A stretch of 64,000 nt of DNA, from the NCBI GenBank assembly GCA_041684965.1, contig JAWLGR010000017.1, positions 35,725 through 99,724 on the forward strand, read 5' to 3'. The position numbers and the translations under genes were made by a program. This DNA comes from Mariniphaga sp041684965 (GTDB lineage Bacteria; Bacteroidota; Bacteroidia; Bacteroidales; Prolixibacteraceae). The notes under the pieces are model-generated. The model worked only from the letters and a program-made list of their open reading frames with translations, did not search any database and had not been told where the DNA came from. Of the stretch, positions 25,943 through 36,900 are shown piece by piece (position 1 is the first letter of the stretch; every line of letters starts with the position of its first letter).

Positions 25943-28900
25943 TTATAAACCTAATTTAACACCAACCATAAATTGGCGCGGTTGTGGACTCATTCCATAA
26001 TCGATTCCCTGATCTGCCTGCCTGAAAGAATAAGCGAATTCAGGATCATAACCCAGGTACTTTGAAAATGTGAATACATTACTGGCAGATATATAAAACT
26101 GAGAATTTCTAAAAAACAGGAATTCTTCAGGAATCGTATAGCTTAATGAAAGATTTTTCACTCTGACATAGGAACCGTCTTCAATCCAACGGGTAGAGAA
26201 GGCAGCGTTTCCGACCGGATCGTTCCAGAGTGCACGGGGCACTGAGGTTTGATGTCCTTCATACTGCCATCTGTTTAATACACTGGTACTTTGATTCTGC
26301 AGGCCGGTCATGCTCTCATTTTTGTAGCGCACATAATTAAATACTTCGTGTCCGTAGGCAAACTGAAAGAAAGCACTTAATTCCCAGCGTTTCAAAGTGA
26401 AAGTATTTGAGAAACCACCAAAATACACAGGTAAAGAAGACCCGATAACTGTTTTGTCATAGTTATTAATGATTCCATCAGGTACACCCTGAGGCCCGGA
26501 AATGTCAGCAAATTTAGCATCGCCACCACGGAATCGAATCAACCTCTCATTCCGCAGTCCTGAATTTAATGCTTCTTCAGTAGATGTGAATACCCCTTCA
26601 AAAATATACCCATAAAAACTGTTGGCGCGGGCTCCCGGTATATTAATAATTTCAGCACCTTCAATTTCCGTTATCAAACGGTTCCCTTTAATTTCCAGCA
26701 CTTCATTTTTTACCGTTGACAGGGCAGTCTGCATATCCCATTTAAAAACAGGTCTGTCAACCAACCTGAAAAAGATTCCAAGATCAATACCTTCATTTTG
26801 CATTTTACCACTGTTTTCAGGCCTGAAATCATATCCGAAATAAGCCTTCAAAGGGGTATAAATGAGCATATTTTCAGTAGTTGATTTATAAAGGTCTACA
26901 CTGGCCACAAATCTGTTTCCGAACAGAGAAAGGTCAACTCCGGCATTCATTTGTTCAACAGTTTCATAGGTAAGCTCTTCGTTGGGTATTAATGCCGGAT
27001 ACAAACCAACAGTCTCTCTGAATTTAATAGAAGTGTAATAATTTGTTGCATTTGATTCACCAATATCATCATTACCGGTAACACCATAGGTAGCCCTTAT
27101 TTTTAATTCTTCCAGCCAGGATATATTCCGGAAACCAGGTTCGTTTGAAATGCGCCAGCCTACACCCCCTCCATAAAAGAGGCCAAATGGAACATCATTG
27201 ATTTTATAGGTATCGGCAGCGTTTCTCCCAAGCCGTGAAGAACCATCAAGGGAAACTGAACCCGAAAGAAGGTACTTATCTTTATAGCTGTAAGAAATAT
27301 GTTCATAGAAGGAAAGCCAGTTCCAGTTTTTGTTTTCTCCGCCCATTTCCCTCAGGTTGTTTGTACCATCCTGTAACATACGGTACTGGTCGTTCTCATG
27401 GGCATTTTTTGTCAACCCCCAGTCCAGTTCAAAATCATTTGTTAACAGGTTAAACCCTGTATTGCTGGATATATGATGGTTCTTACCTATATTGTTCGAA
27501 TATCTCAGGAATGTATTATTATAAAGAGAGGTAAGCGTATTGGTAGTACCCTTTGATACATTTATTGCTTCATTATCGTAATAGGTTTCCATACCTCTGT
27601 TCGGCATAAAAACCAACTCCTTTAATACATTGTAAGTTAAGCCAAAATTAGATTTAAGACTCAGGTTTTTATGAAGTGTAGCCTCTGCTCCAATCGTTGA
27701 AATAAAATGCACATTGTTATTGGAAGCCTCATAATTATCTATTATAGCTTGTGGATTGCTAACTCCAAGCTCATCAACCGGAGACAATATAAGAATTTCT
27801 CTTCCTTCCCTGTCATAACGAAATGGATTCAACATAGGCGATTTACCAAGACTGGCTAAAATTGGATTGGTTTGTGAAACCTTTGCCGATTCCTTTAAAT
27901 TGGAAGTACTGTAATTCAAAGACATACCAGCATCCATAGTCAACCAGGGAAATATGTTTAACAGACTGACAAACCGCAGATTAAAACCATCGTAATCAGT
28001 TGTTTTTATGATACCGTTTGCATTCATATACCCAAAGGATAAGCCATACCGTGCAATCTCATCTCCTCCTTTAACATTAACGTTTATGTTTGAAAAAACA
28101 GCATTACCGAAAATAGCATCCTGCCACCTGGTATCGTGCTGGTAATCGATAAACCGGTCGTCTCTGGGAGTTAAAAACAGGTTAGGAAAGTCAAGAAGGG
28201 TCAGTTCTTCGTATTTACCTGAAGAAACCAGCACTTCACTAATCAATGTTTTATGCTGGCCTGCATTTAACTGCGGTATCTGCCGGATAGGAGAAAGTGA
28301 GTACCCACTTCGGAAATCAAAATCAATAACTGTTTGAGTTGCAGAAGGTGCTAGTGTTTCAATAAGGATAAGGCCATTTGAAGCCTTAGACCCATATGCA
28401 GCAGTTATAGCAGGATCTTTAACAACAGTTACTTTAGATATATCAAGGTTATTAACACTGAGCAATGGATTGTATGAATATCCATCAAGGTTGGAACCAA
28501 AAACATTATGCGGAGTTAAAGGTATACCGTCAACTATTATTAGCGGCTGGGTGGATGCATTTAATGAATTTATTCCCCGCAATAACATGAAAGCTCCACT
28601 ACCCGGGTCACCTGAGCGGCTTACAACATGCATACCTGAAACTTTTCCCTGAAGAAACTGATCGACAGTAAGGGCAGGAAACTTTTTAATATTCTCAGTA
28701 CTAACTGTTGAAAGTGATGAAACTATATCCTGTTTCAATACAGGCTGCGACAATAATTTTATTTGGTCGTCACCAGATTCTAAATCATTGGAAGTCAGAA
28801 ATATTTTTATCTCATCCCGATTATTTAGAAAAACTCTTTTTGATTTATAATTACTTGAAGGTTCAATATTTAACCAATCCGATTTTGATGAAGCAACTAC

Positions 28901-29110
28901 AGTAAAATTTCCATCTGCATCTGTCACGGCAGGTAGTTCATACGACCCTTCAACAGCTACTGAAACATTTGGAACAGGTTCATTTATCCCGTTAACTATT
29001 TTTCCTTTGACTACAATTGATTCCTGCTCCTGAGCATAAGTAAATGTAAATCCGAAAACAAATAGTATTGTTATCAGGATGAGCTTTTCGAGTTTAGTAA
29101 GATTGTACAT
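25943..29110 (-). CDS. SusC/RagA TonB-dependent outer-membrane transporter (distal pair)
   Basis: I place the start at 29110, where a typical signal peptide begins (MYNLTKLEKLILITILF, ending TYAQ), giving 1055 residues. Longer in-frame starts at 29296 (5 bp after the upstream stop) and 29323 exist and would add 62 or 71 polar residues before the signal. Domains are a carboxypeptidase-D-like beta-sandwich (about 28-105), a plug with 'LLRGINSLNASTQPLIIVDGIP', and a 22-strand barrel ending 'RQFMVGVKLGL'. It imports oligosaccharides using TonB energy, with the SusD encoded 22 bp downstream. Confidence 0.92.
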   Translation of the reverse strand: MYNLTKLEKLILITILFVFGFTFTYAQEQESIVVKGKIVNGINEPVPNVSVAVEGSYELPAVTDADGNFTVVASSKSDWLNIEPSSNYKSKRVFLNNRDEIKIFLTSNDLESGDDQIKLLSQPVLKQDIVSSLSTVSTENIKKFPALTVDQFLQGKVSGMHVVSRSGDPGSGAFMLLRGINSLNASTQPLIIVDGIPLTPHNVFGSNLDGYSYNPLLSVNNLDISKVTVVKDPAITAAYGSKASNGLILIETLAPSATQTVIDFDFRSGYSLSPIRQIPQLNAGQHKTLISEVLVSSGKYEELTLLDFPNLFLTPRDDRFIDYQHDTRWQDAIFGNAVFSNINVNVKGGDEIARYGLSFGYMNANGIIKTTDYDGFNLRFVSLLNIFPWLTMDAGMSLNYSTSNLKESAKVSQTNPILASLGKSPMLNPFRYDREGREILILSPVDELGVSNPQAIIDNYEASNNNVHFISTIGAEATLHKNLSLKSNFGLTYNVLKELVFMPNRGMETYYDNEAINVSKGTTNTLTSLYNNTFLRYSNNIGKNHHISSNTGFNLLTNDFELDWGLTKNAHENDQYRMLQDGTNNLREMGGENKNWNWLSFYEHISYSYKDKYLLSGSVSLDGSSRLGRNAADTYKINDVPFGLFYGGGVGWRISNEPGFRNISWLEELKIRATYGVTGNDDIGESNATNYYTSIKFRETVGLYPALIPNEELTYETVEQMNAGVDLSLFGNRFVASVDLYKSTTENMLIYTPLKAYFGYDFRPENSGKMQNEGIDLGIFFRLVDRPVFKWDMQTALSTVKNEVLEIKGNRLITEIEGAEIINIPGARANSFYGYIFEGVFTSTEEALNSGLRNERLIRFRGGDAKFADISGPQGVPDGIINNYDKTVIGSSLPVYFGGFSNTFTLKRWELSAFFQFAYGHEVFNYVRYKNESMTGLQNQSTSVLNRWQYEGHQTSVPRALWNDPVGNAAFSTRWIEDGSYVRVKNLSLSYTIPEEFLFFRNSQFYISASNVFTFSKYLGYDPEFAYSFRQADQGIDYGMSPQPRQFMVGVKLGL

Positions 29111-29300
29111 GTTTTGTAAGCTTTTCCCTTTTGGTTTATTTATGGAACAGGATAATTGCTCCCGTTCCTGTAATTCGGTTTTTATTCTGGTCCTGGTTAT
29201 TCCACTCATAACAAAATCTTTGAAGCGGTTTAAAGAACAACAATCCGGAATGTATTTAGCATTCGTCATTCTGTATATTTCCTTATTAACATCCATTAAT

Positions 29301-30845
29301 TTAAAAATTAGATGCAGGCACAAAATCGATGTAATCTATAACCAACCCATTATTGGGTACGAACCCAGGGCCTTTATATTCAAACCGGATTTTAGCCCGA
29401 CCATATTCCTGTATATTATCTACCCACATATCAAACCTGTTAAAATTACCTTGCGGTAAATAGCGTCTTCCGGGAATTACACTCGGCATTATTTGTCTGT
29501 ACCGTGTATAATCATACCAGTCAAACGTTCTGACAAGTTCATCATTGACATATATATCATAAATACCTCCAATATTCATATGGGTGGCCACAATCATCAA
29601 ATATTTTCTGGGAAACATCTTTTTGGTATTGAATTCCAGCGAGAATTTTTTGTTGTATCCCTTCGGAAATAAAACCCTAATGATTGTATCGTTTGATGCA
29701 GTACTGATGTATTCCTGAAGTGGTGGGAAGAATTGATCACTTTTAACCATATCACTGGTTATCCATGAGTATCTGTTGATCCCCGTTTCATTCAGAAGCC
29801 ACTCAGCCTCAAAAACATTTGAGCCTGAATGAAGTGAATCAGGAATTTGATAATTTCTATAGTTGTATGCATACCCATTACTTAACAGCACCTTATCGAC
29901 CGGCTTGTAGAAAATCCAGATACTGTCACCAAGTATATTTCTAAGTTTTAAAGTATCTTTTGCTGATTTGGCAACAAAATCTTCAGGTTCCAGCAGGTTC
30001 TCAAATATTCCCTGTTCCAGCAAATGAGGTATCAAGACTTCATTCTGCCAGTCAAGAGGGATGTCAGTATGATCAACATAACCAGGTATTTCAAGTTTTT
30101 GTGCCATTTCTGTCAGTGCTCCCCTGTAATCTTCCTCTTTTGGAAATACGATTGTGGCAGTCTGATTCCGGAATTCTTTACTCACAGGAAAAAATTCAGC
30201 TTCAAATTTATTGTAATCTATAATTACAGAATCGAAAATTGTATTGCCATTCTCATCAAATCCAATGGGTTTACTCTTTTCCCTGTCAAGAATTACAGAG
30301 TCCTGGCTGTCGATATAGTCTTTAAGAATAGGATTCGTTAAAGCAAAATATTCGTAAAGATTGGGTAGTGGCTTTGCTACCTGTTCCAGTATATAAAACT
30401 TACCATTCTTATACAAGGGACTTTCCTTACTGATTGTTATCTCATCCAGTTTTAATTCGCCACCTGATTTTCTAAAATAGGCAAACTTTTTAGCCAGTGT
30501 TTGTATCTGCCTCGTTCCGACAATATTCCCCGATTGGATGAAATGTGTTGAAATGTGATATTCAACAAGTTTTTTATCAATTTCATTTTCACTTCTGAAA
30601 GCCTGAACAGCTTCGTTAGTCGGAAGAAACAAAGTATACGAGTTATCAGTTAAAAAAAGTGTATCGTACTTAAAATCTTTTAAAATCTGTACAAATTCCG
30701 ATAATTCCGGCTGCTGTTGCACTGCGTTCCAGACATTTTCATTAACCGTTTCGGGGTAAATATCATAATGGTCTTCCCAATCTCTCTCACAGGAAACTAT
30801 AAAAAGGAAGGCCAGCGGTATTAATATGTATGATTTCAACTTCAT
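29301..30845 (-). CDS. Fasciclin (FAS1)-domain surface lipoprotein
   Basis: The 514-residue protein has lipobox FIVSC. The first FAS1 domain spans about 35-155 ('YTLFLPTNEAVQAF', 'LVEYHISTHFI') and a second, degenerate FAS1-like segment about 225-320. A C-terminal beta-sandwich (about 330-514) resembles a carbohydrate-binding module ('IYDIYVNDELVRTFDW', 'LVIDYIDFVP'). FAS1 domains mediate adhesion and glycan binding. Encoded between two SusCD pairs, it is probably a surface glycan-binding protein for the same operon. It shares its overall layout with the next gene upstream (30861), which suggests duplication followed by strong divergence. Confidence 0.85.
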   Translation of the reverse strand: MKLKSYILIPLAFLFIVSCERDWEDHYDIYPETVNENVWNAVQQQPELSEFVQILKDFKYDTLFLTDNSYTLFLPTNEAVQAFRSENEIDKKLVEYHISTHFIQSGNIVGTRQIQTLAKKFAYFRKSGGELKLDEITISKESPLYKNGKFYILEQVAKPLPNLYEYFALTNPILKDYIDSQDSVILDREKSKPIGFDENGNTIFDSVIIDYNKFEAEFFPVSKEFRNQTATIVFPKEEDYRGALTEMAQKLEIPGYVDHTDIPLDWQNEVLIPHLLEQGIFENLLEPEDFVAKSAKDTLKLRNILGDSIWIFYKPVDKVLLSNGYAYNYRNYQIPDSLHSGSNVFEAEWLLNETGINRYSWITSDMVKSDQFFPPLQEYISTASNDTIIRVLFPKGYNKKFSLEFNTKKMFPRKYLMIVATHMNIGGIYDIYVNDELVRTFDWYDYTRYRQIMPSVIPGRRYLPQGNFNRFDMWVDNIQEYGRAKIRFEYKGPGFVPNNGLVIDYIDFVPASNF

Positions 30846-30860
30846 TTTGCTAATGGTTTA

Positions 30861-32414
30861 TTAATATGGAGTAAATTGAATGTAATCCCACAAGAGTCGA
30901 CCAGGTATTAATGAACGGATTTCAACATCGTGTTCAATATATCTGTTAAATTCGATTGTCCCAACTTCGATATTACGGAACGGACTGGTAGGGGAACTAC
31001 CGACAGATAAATCAATCATACCCCCCACTTTCTTCCTGTCGACAAAGAGTTCAACAACTGCATTTGCAGCATTAAATGATTCAGCTCTTAATATTACCCG
31101 GTATCTTCCCTGTACTATCCGCGGAACTTTATAAGTGATATTAAAATCACCAATAATCTGTAAATAATCGTTGTTGGATGCATTTGAGGATCCAGATTCC
31201 CCGGCAACATAAAACAAATCGGCACCCGACCACGTGAAGCGGCTTAATGAATTCTCCTCAATCAGGAATTCTCCTTTTTGCTGATAATATTTATTGATTA
31301 CCGGGTCCTCCCGGAAATGAAAGCTTACACTTGCCCGTGATGGTTGTTTTTGCTTCATAATCTGGTCGATATAATGAACTGCACCACTTTGGGTAACGAT
31401 GTTGCTTTCATCGTACAAAATCTTAATGAAATTGACAATTGTTGTATCTCCCTGAAATACCAGTGTATCAAAGTTTTCTTTCCCCGGATTAATTGCGATA
31501 TCCAATCCGCGACCATCAATATGCAATGGAACTTCAGAATAGGTATTGTAATTGGTGTTTCTGTTAACAAAATCATCAATAAAATAATTCCCTGCTAAAA
31601 AATGATAAGCAATATAATTGTATAAAGGATTTGCAGGACTGGTATAATTGGTGTTATTCGGACTAATAGCAGAAATCAAATCATTTAACGAATTAATTCC
31701 TCTTTTTTGGTACACAGAATTCGGTTCAGCAAGTACTGTAACAGGCAGAGCATTTTGATCAACTTTCATATTATAATTGATCGCCGATTTCCACCCTGTA
31801 AGTTCAACAGCTTCTTTGAATATTGAAATCCCGGGATTTTGATCAATTATTTGCCATGAAGTTTGCGTAACCGGCTCAAGAGCTGTTTCCAAATGATGTA
31901 CAAAACCATTCGAAGTTTCAATATTCAATTTTGCCAGAGAAGCCTGATTATTAATTCTGTAATAGGCTGTATCATCTTCCAGTACAAAATTAACTATAAG
32001 GTAATCACCCGAAAGAGTTGGTTCCGGAAATGCACCAAATGGAAAATCATTGGAACGTACACGCATTTTCACAACATGGTACCGGCAAAAAGCAGCTGCC
32101 ACTTCAGGATTGTTTAGAATATCGTTCAGTGAAGAAAATTGCTGACTCTCATTAATAAGTCTGTTAACAGCATTATTATCGGGAGCAAAAAGTGTATACC
32201 CATTCCCATCTGGATTATATGCACTAAGGGTTTGAACGAGATTTCCCTTTTCGAGGATAGCCAGGAAGTTTGAAAAAATATCTTTGTTTGCCTCCAGGTA
32301 ATCATAAATAGTGAGTTTTAAGGTATCCTCAAAAACAGCTTCACGTTTTTCCTCCCTACAGGAAAATCCGATACTCACAATAAAAAGCAGGAGTATGTAA
32401 GTGATATTTTTCAT
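30861..32414 (-). CDS. Fasciclin (FAS1)-domain surface lipoprotein
   Basis: The start is taken at 32414 (MKNITYILL); an ATG at 32426 would overlap the SusD stop. The 517-residue lipoprotein has the lipobox GFSC, a first FAS1 domain ('GYTLFAPDNNAVNRLI', 'CRYHVVKMRV', 'NGFVHHLETAL') and a second ('TVLAEPNSVYQKRG', 'YIAYHFLAGNYF', 'GAVHYIDQIMK'). A C-terminal beta-sandwich with 'YRVILRAESFNAANAVVELF' and 'LLWDYIQFTPY' resembles a carbohydrate-binding domain. It follows the SusD at 32416 and precedes the FAS1 gene at 29301. The role is most likely surface binding of the imported glycan; no ligand can be assigned. Confidence 0.85.
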   Translation of the reverse strand: MKNITYILLLFIVSIGFSCREEKREAVFEDTLKLTIYDYLEANKDIFSNFLAILEKGNLVQTLSAYNPDGNGYTLFAPDNNAVNRLINESQQFSSLNDILNNPEVAAAFCRYHVVKMRVRSNDFPFGAFPEPTLSGDYLIVNFVLEDDTAYYRINNQASLAKLNIETSNGFVHHLETALEPVTQTSWQIIDQNPGISIFKEAVELTGWKSAINYNMKVDQNALPVTVLAEPNSVYQKRGINSLNDLISAISPNNTNYTSPANPLYNYIAYHFLAGNYFIDDFVNRNTNYNTYSEVPLHIDGRGLDIAINPGKENFDTLVFQGDTTIVNFIKILYDESNIVTQSGAVHYIDQIMKQKQPSRASVSFHFREDPVINKYYQQKGEFLIEENSLSRFTWSGADLFYVAGESGSSNASNNDYLQIIGDFNITYKVPRIVQGRYRVILRAESFNAANAVVELFVDRKKVGGMIDLSVGSSPTSPFRNIEVGTIEFNRYIEHDVEIRSLIPGRLLWDYIQFTPY

Positions 32415-32415
32415 G

Positions 32416-33891
32416 TTAATAGTCATAATAAGGATTTTGTACTAAATTAATATTCCTTTCTATTTCAATTTGGTATATGGGCAGATACCAACCTAAAGGA
32501 TTAGATAACTTGGCTGCAAGTACCCTTTTTTGGGTAGATGGTGCATTGGCCACAATAATTTCAATTAGTTTACCTTTACGGGCAAAATTATTTCTCCTGC
32601 CCATCCGTAATAGATCAAACCATCTTTTTCCTTCATAAGCCAATTCAAGGGCTCTTTCTTCAAGGATGGCATCTTCAAAGGCTACCGGAGTGAATGCAAT
32701 GCTCTTGGCTGGAACATTGGCTCTTTCCCTGATTTCTTCATTAACGATTCTCAAAGCCTCATTATACCTTCCCAATTGGGATAAGGCTTCTGCTTTCATT
32801 AATAAAATATCGGCATACCGGTAAACAATCCAGTTGGCACTGTACTGATCATTACCAGCACGGAACGATTGTCCGTCGGGAGCGCGTCCTATGTACTTCC
32901 AGATGATGTAATTGTTTTCACCGATTTTTGCAATGGTCGCATCCTCACCTCTAAGCAGTTCAAAAGAAAATTCATGTGCAAACAATTCCAACGACTTTTG
33001 ACTGGGCAAATATTGATTGGCGGTTCGATGAGTTAAGCCATACATATTATTTCTTTGATTCCGGTCACCATCAAACTGAAATTCAAAAATGCCTTCAAGC
33101 GAATTCCCGGGATAGAATATTTCGAACCATTTACCGGGAGGCATTAAATCAAGCTCTTCAACAGCATCAATTTTTTGTATATGCTCCAACACCTCCTCGT
33201 ATTGGAATCGCCACAAAGCGATATCGGCAAGTAATGCATCGTAAGCAGTTTTCGAAGCTCTTCCTTTATTCTCTTCGATTGTTATAAAACTGCCTGAAGG
33301 AGCAAATGCACGGTTATTTTTTAAATCCTGAACTATTTGATTCAACACAGCCTCTTCAGATGATTTTGGCACATAGAAATCAACATTGTCACTTTCAGAA
33401 GGCCCTAGTATTAATGGGACTTCGTGATAAATACGAACCAGATAAAAATAGCTTAAGCTTCTTAAAAAATAAGCTTCAGCCATATAACTTTGTCTTTGAA
33501 AATCTGTAAAGGTATTATCTACTTGCTGCACAAGAGGTGCATTTTTTATTACTTCATTACAATAGTTTATTATCTTGTAAAAGGCGCTCCAATCAGAAAA
33601 ATTATTATCCGGATAAATATTATTCTCCATGATATTTTGTTCTCTGGAAGATTGGTTATTTCCACGTTGCACAAGATCACCCCTTAGTTCTCCGTGCAGG
33701 AAGAGCATTCTGTCCATTGAAGCAAACGATTCATATGCAGCCATCAATACAGCTTCAACATCTTCTTTTGACTTCCAGAATTCTTCCTTTATCAAACCAC
33801 GCGGAGGTAGAAGTTCAAGCCAGTCAGTGCTACATGAAAACTGGAATAATGCCACCAATACAATTGTAAAATATTTTATTCTGAGTTTCAT
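32416..33891 (-). CDS. SusD/RagB-family glycan-binding lipoprotein (proximal pair)
   Basis: The 491-residue protein has lipobox FSC followed by STDWLELLPP, which is typical of SusD. The helical repeats include 'AEAYFLRSLSYFYLVRIYHEVPLI', and the C-terminal RagB segment is 'EERALELAYEGKRWFDLLRMGRR'. It lies 10 bp after the SusC stop, so they form a pair. It is shorter than the other SusD in the operon (491 against 618 residues) and only distantly similar, so the two systems probably bind different glycan sections. It is a surface-anchored protein. Confidence 0.93.
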   Translation of the reverse strand: MKLRIKYFTIVLVALFQFSCSTDWLELLPPRGLIKEEFWKSKEDVEAVLMAAYESFASMDRMLFLHGELRGDLVQRGNNQSSREQNIMENNIYPDNNFSDWSAFYKIINYCNEVIKNAPLVQQVDNTFTDFQRQSYMAEAYFLRSLSYFYLVRIYHEVPLILGPSESDNVDFYVPKSSEEAVLNQIVQDLKNNRAFAPSGSFITIEENKGRASKTAYDALLADIALWRFQYEEVLEHIQKIDAVEELDLMPPGKWFEIFYPGNSLEGIFEFQFDGDRNQRNNMYGLTHRTANQYLPSQKSLELFAHEFSFELLRGEDATIAKIGENNYIIWKYIGRAPDGQSFRAGNDQYSANWIVYRYADILLMKAEALSQLGRYNEALRIVNEEIRERANVPAKSIAFTPVAFEDAILEERALELAYEGKRWFDLLRMGRRNNFARKGKLIEIIVANAPSTQKRVLAAKLSNPLGWYLPIYQIEIERNINLVQNPYYDY

Positions 33892-33901
33892 ATTTTTTAT
33901 T

Positions 33902-36900
33902 TTAAAATCCGATTCCTAAACTGAAAGTATAAATTTTTGGAGGAGGAGTACGTGCTCTGTCAACACCCATCCAAAATGGGTCGGAAGCATTCTGCCCAAC
34001 CTCAGGGTCCTGTCCTGTATATCTCGTAAATGTATATAATTTCCTTCCACTCAAAGCAAATGTGGCTCTGCGGATGCCTAACTTGGCACAGGTTTCCTTA
34101 CTTAGCTCATAACCAATTTTCATGCTGTTAAGTCGGATGTAATCACCCTTTTCCACATAACGATCTGAACCCAGGTTATTTGCAGGATGGTTCATATATG
34201 CACGGGGAAGCATACCTTTTTCATCCTGTCCCTGAACACGCCATCTGTTCAAAACTGCTTTACTTTGGTTGTTTCGGTTATTCATACCTTCTGTTTGAAT
34301 TGCTATGTTATTTACAATATCAAATCCAAGCCTGTAGTGAAACGCAGCAGAAAAATCGAATCGTTTGTACTTCATATTGGTTCCAAAGCCTCCAATAAAA
34401 TTTGGGTTGGAATCACCAAGGTAAACAACATCATTGAGGTCAATAACTCCGTCATAATTTACATCTTCATAAATCGGGTCTCCACCCTTAAAAGTATATG
34501 TATCGGAATAACGTAACGGTATTGGCCTGCCTTCACTGTCTCTCATAACATTCCCATTTCTGTCTCTGGCAACAGCATCTTCATCTTGAACCCACACACC
34601 GAGGTACCTGAATCCGAAAAAGGAACCAATAGGTTCACCTTCCTGAACAAGTTGCGGGTATTGGCCATTACCGATAGAAGTTGAACGTTCGGTATTAAAA
34701 TTATCAGGCAATTTATTAAACACGTTAATATTCTGAGAAGTATTGAAATTAAACGAGACAAACCAATCCTTTGTCCTGACTATCTTGTAATCAAACATTA
34801 ATTCCCATCCGGTATTTGTCATTTCACCACCATTTAAATATTGTAGTCCCTGAAATCCGGAAGAATAAGGAATAGGATAAAACAGGTTCACGTTCCAATC
34901 ATGACCAAAAAGAATATCTTTAGTAACTTTTTTATAAATATCACCCTGGAAGTATATCCTGTCTTTGAACAGGCTCATATCGAGCCCAAAATTATCAGAC
35001 ACAATCGTTTCCCACCTTAAATTATCAAGTTGTGGTTTGGTAGGAGCAATAGCAGGATTATTTATATAACTTCCTGTGCCGGTTGTTTCATAAATAGCAA
35101 AACGTGCATAAACATCGCCCGGTTTACGTCCGGAAACTCCCCAACTATAACGTAGTTTGCTTTCACCTAAAAATTCAAGTCCTTCTAAAAATGTTTCATC
35201 AGAAAACCTCCATCCAACAGAAACCCCCTTAAATAGACCCCATCGGTTATTTGACCCGAAGGAAGAGTGTGCATCTGCGCGAAGAATTGTTTGAAGCATA
35301 TACCTATCCAGAAATTTATAATTAATGTTTCCTAATCCACTTAATTCCCTACGTTGGGTAGAACTTGAACTAAGGTAATCAATTTGCGCATTAACTGCCG
35401 GATCCTGGATATCAACTGTAGGAGTTTTTGTACCATACAAGTTCATAGTCTCAGACCATGCATCATCAGTTATCCATGTTACTGCACCTGAAAGCACATG
35501 TTTCTGATTTCTGATTGGAGAGCCAAAAGTTAATTGCGACTCTGTATGGAAACCTTGATTTAAACCATTCGTTTCCCTTGCCTGATTAACATTATAATCT
35601 AACCAATCTACACCGATAGCATTGTATGGCAGAAAAATATTTCTTTTAGTTCCCTGATATTGAAACGAAACTGTCTCTCTAAATGTTAACCAATCATTGA
35701 TACGATATTGCAATACAAAAGTATTTTCAAGTTGATTAACAAGACGGTTATCCTTACCAAGTGTTCCAACCGCAACAGGATTATAGAAAGTTCCTCCATA
35801 TCCCTGATAACTGTTTATGGGGGTAAAATATTCACCAGTGGGGTTTCCACGGCTATCATATTCCCAGATACTCATGTTCGGCGCTTTTATATATGCCATT
35901 TCTCGAATATTCCGGCCCCCAATAGTAACATTTCCCAAGGTTGAGTTATTGGTAAAATTAAATTTAATCTGAAACAATAATTTTTGTGACAGGAAATAAT
36001 CAAGATTTATACGTGTTGATAAACGCCTTGAGTTGGTATTTATGGTTGTTCCACCCTCATCAATATATCCAAATGAAGTAAAATACCTGGTTTTTTGACC
36101 ACCACCTGAAATGCTAAAATAATGATCGTGGGTTTTGGCATCCCGTGTAATTTCAGAAATCCAGTCGGTATTTGCTGAATAATTATAAAAATCGATAAAA
36201 TCCCTGTCGTAAGCTATTTCCGGCGGAACAACAAAAATTCCCCTGCTGTTGTGCCACTCTTCCAACTGAAGCATAATGTATTCATCACCATTTAACATAG
36301 GAATGGGAGGCGGTTGAACGTTTAAGTTGAATTTGTACTGGTAATCAAAACGTACCTGCCCCATCCTTCCTTTCTGAGTTTCGATTAGCAATACACCATC
36401 GGCACCGCTTGAACCATATACGGCAGTAGAGGCAGCGTCTTTTAATACTTCAATTGATTTGATATCCTGAAGGGCAATATTTATAAGGTTGCTGATATCT
36501 TCTGTATCAGCAGAACTTAAATCAAAGCTATCTGAAATTCTGAACTGGGGTATCCCGTCAATCACAATCAACGGCCTGCTGTTCCCCATGGAACTGAGCC
36601 CACGGATTACCAGCTGAGAGCCCGATCCGGGGTCACCTGATGCACTGATAATATCAAGCCCGCTCACTTTCCCCTGCAATGCATCGGCTGCAGAAATCAC
36701 ACCCACATCCTGCATGTCCATTAAATCAACTTTAACGGAAGAAGAGGCTCTGTCACGATCTTCAATATTCGTTAAGCTCCCTGTGGTTCGTGCTTCGGCA
36801 GTTACGGTAACCTCTCCCAGTGCTACATCGGACGGTTGCAGTTCAACCATGATGGTTTTTGTGGGATCTACAGCAATCTCCAGGGCATTGTAGCCAATTA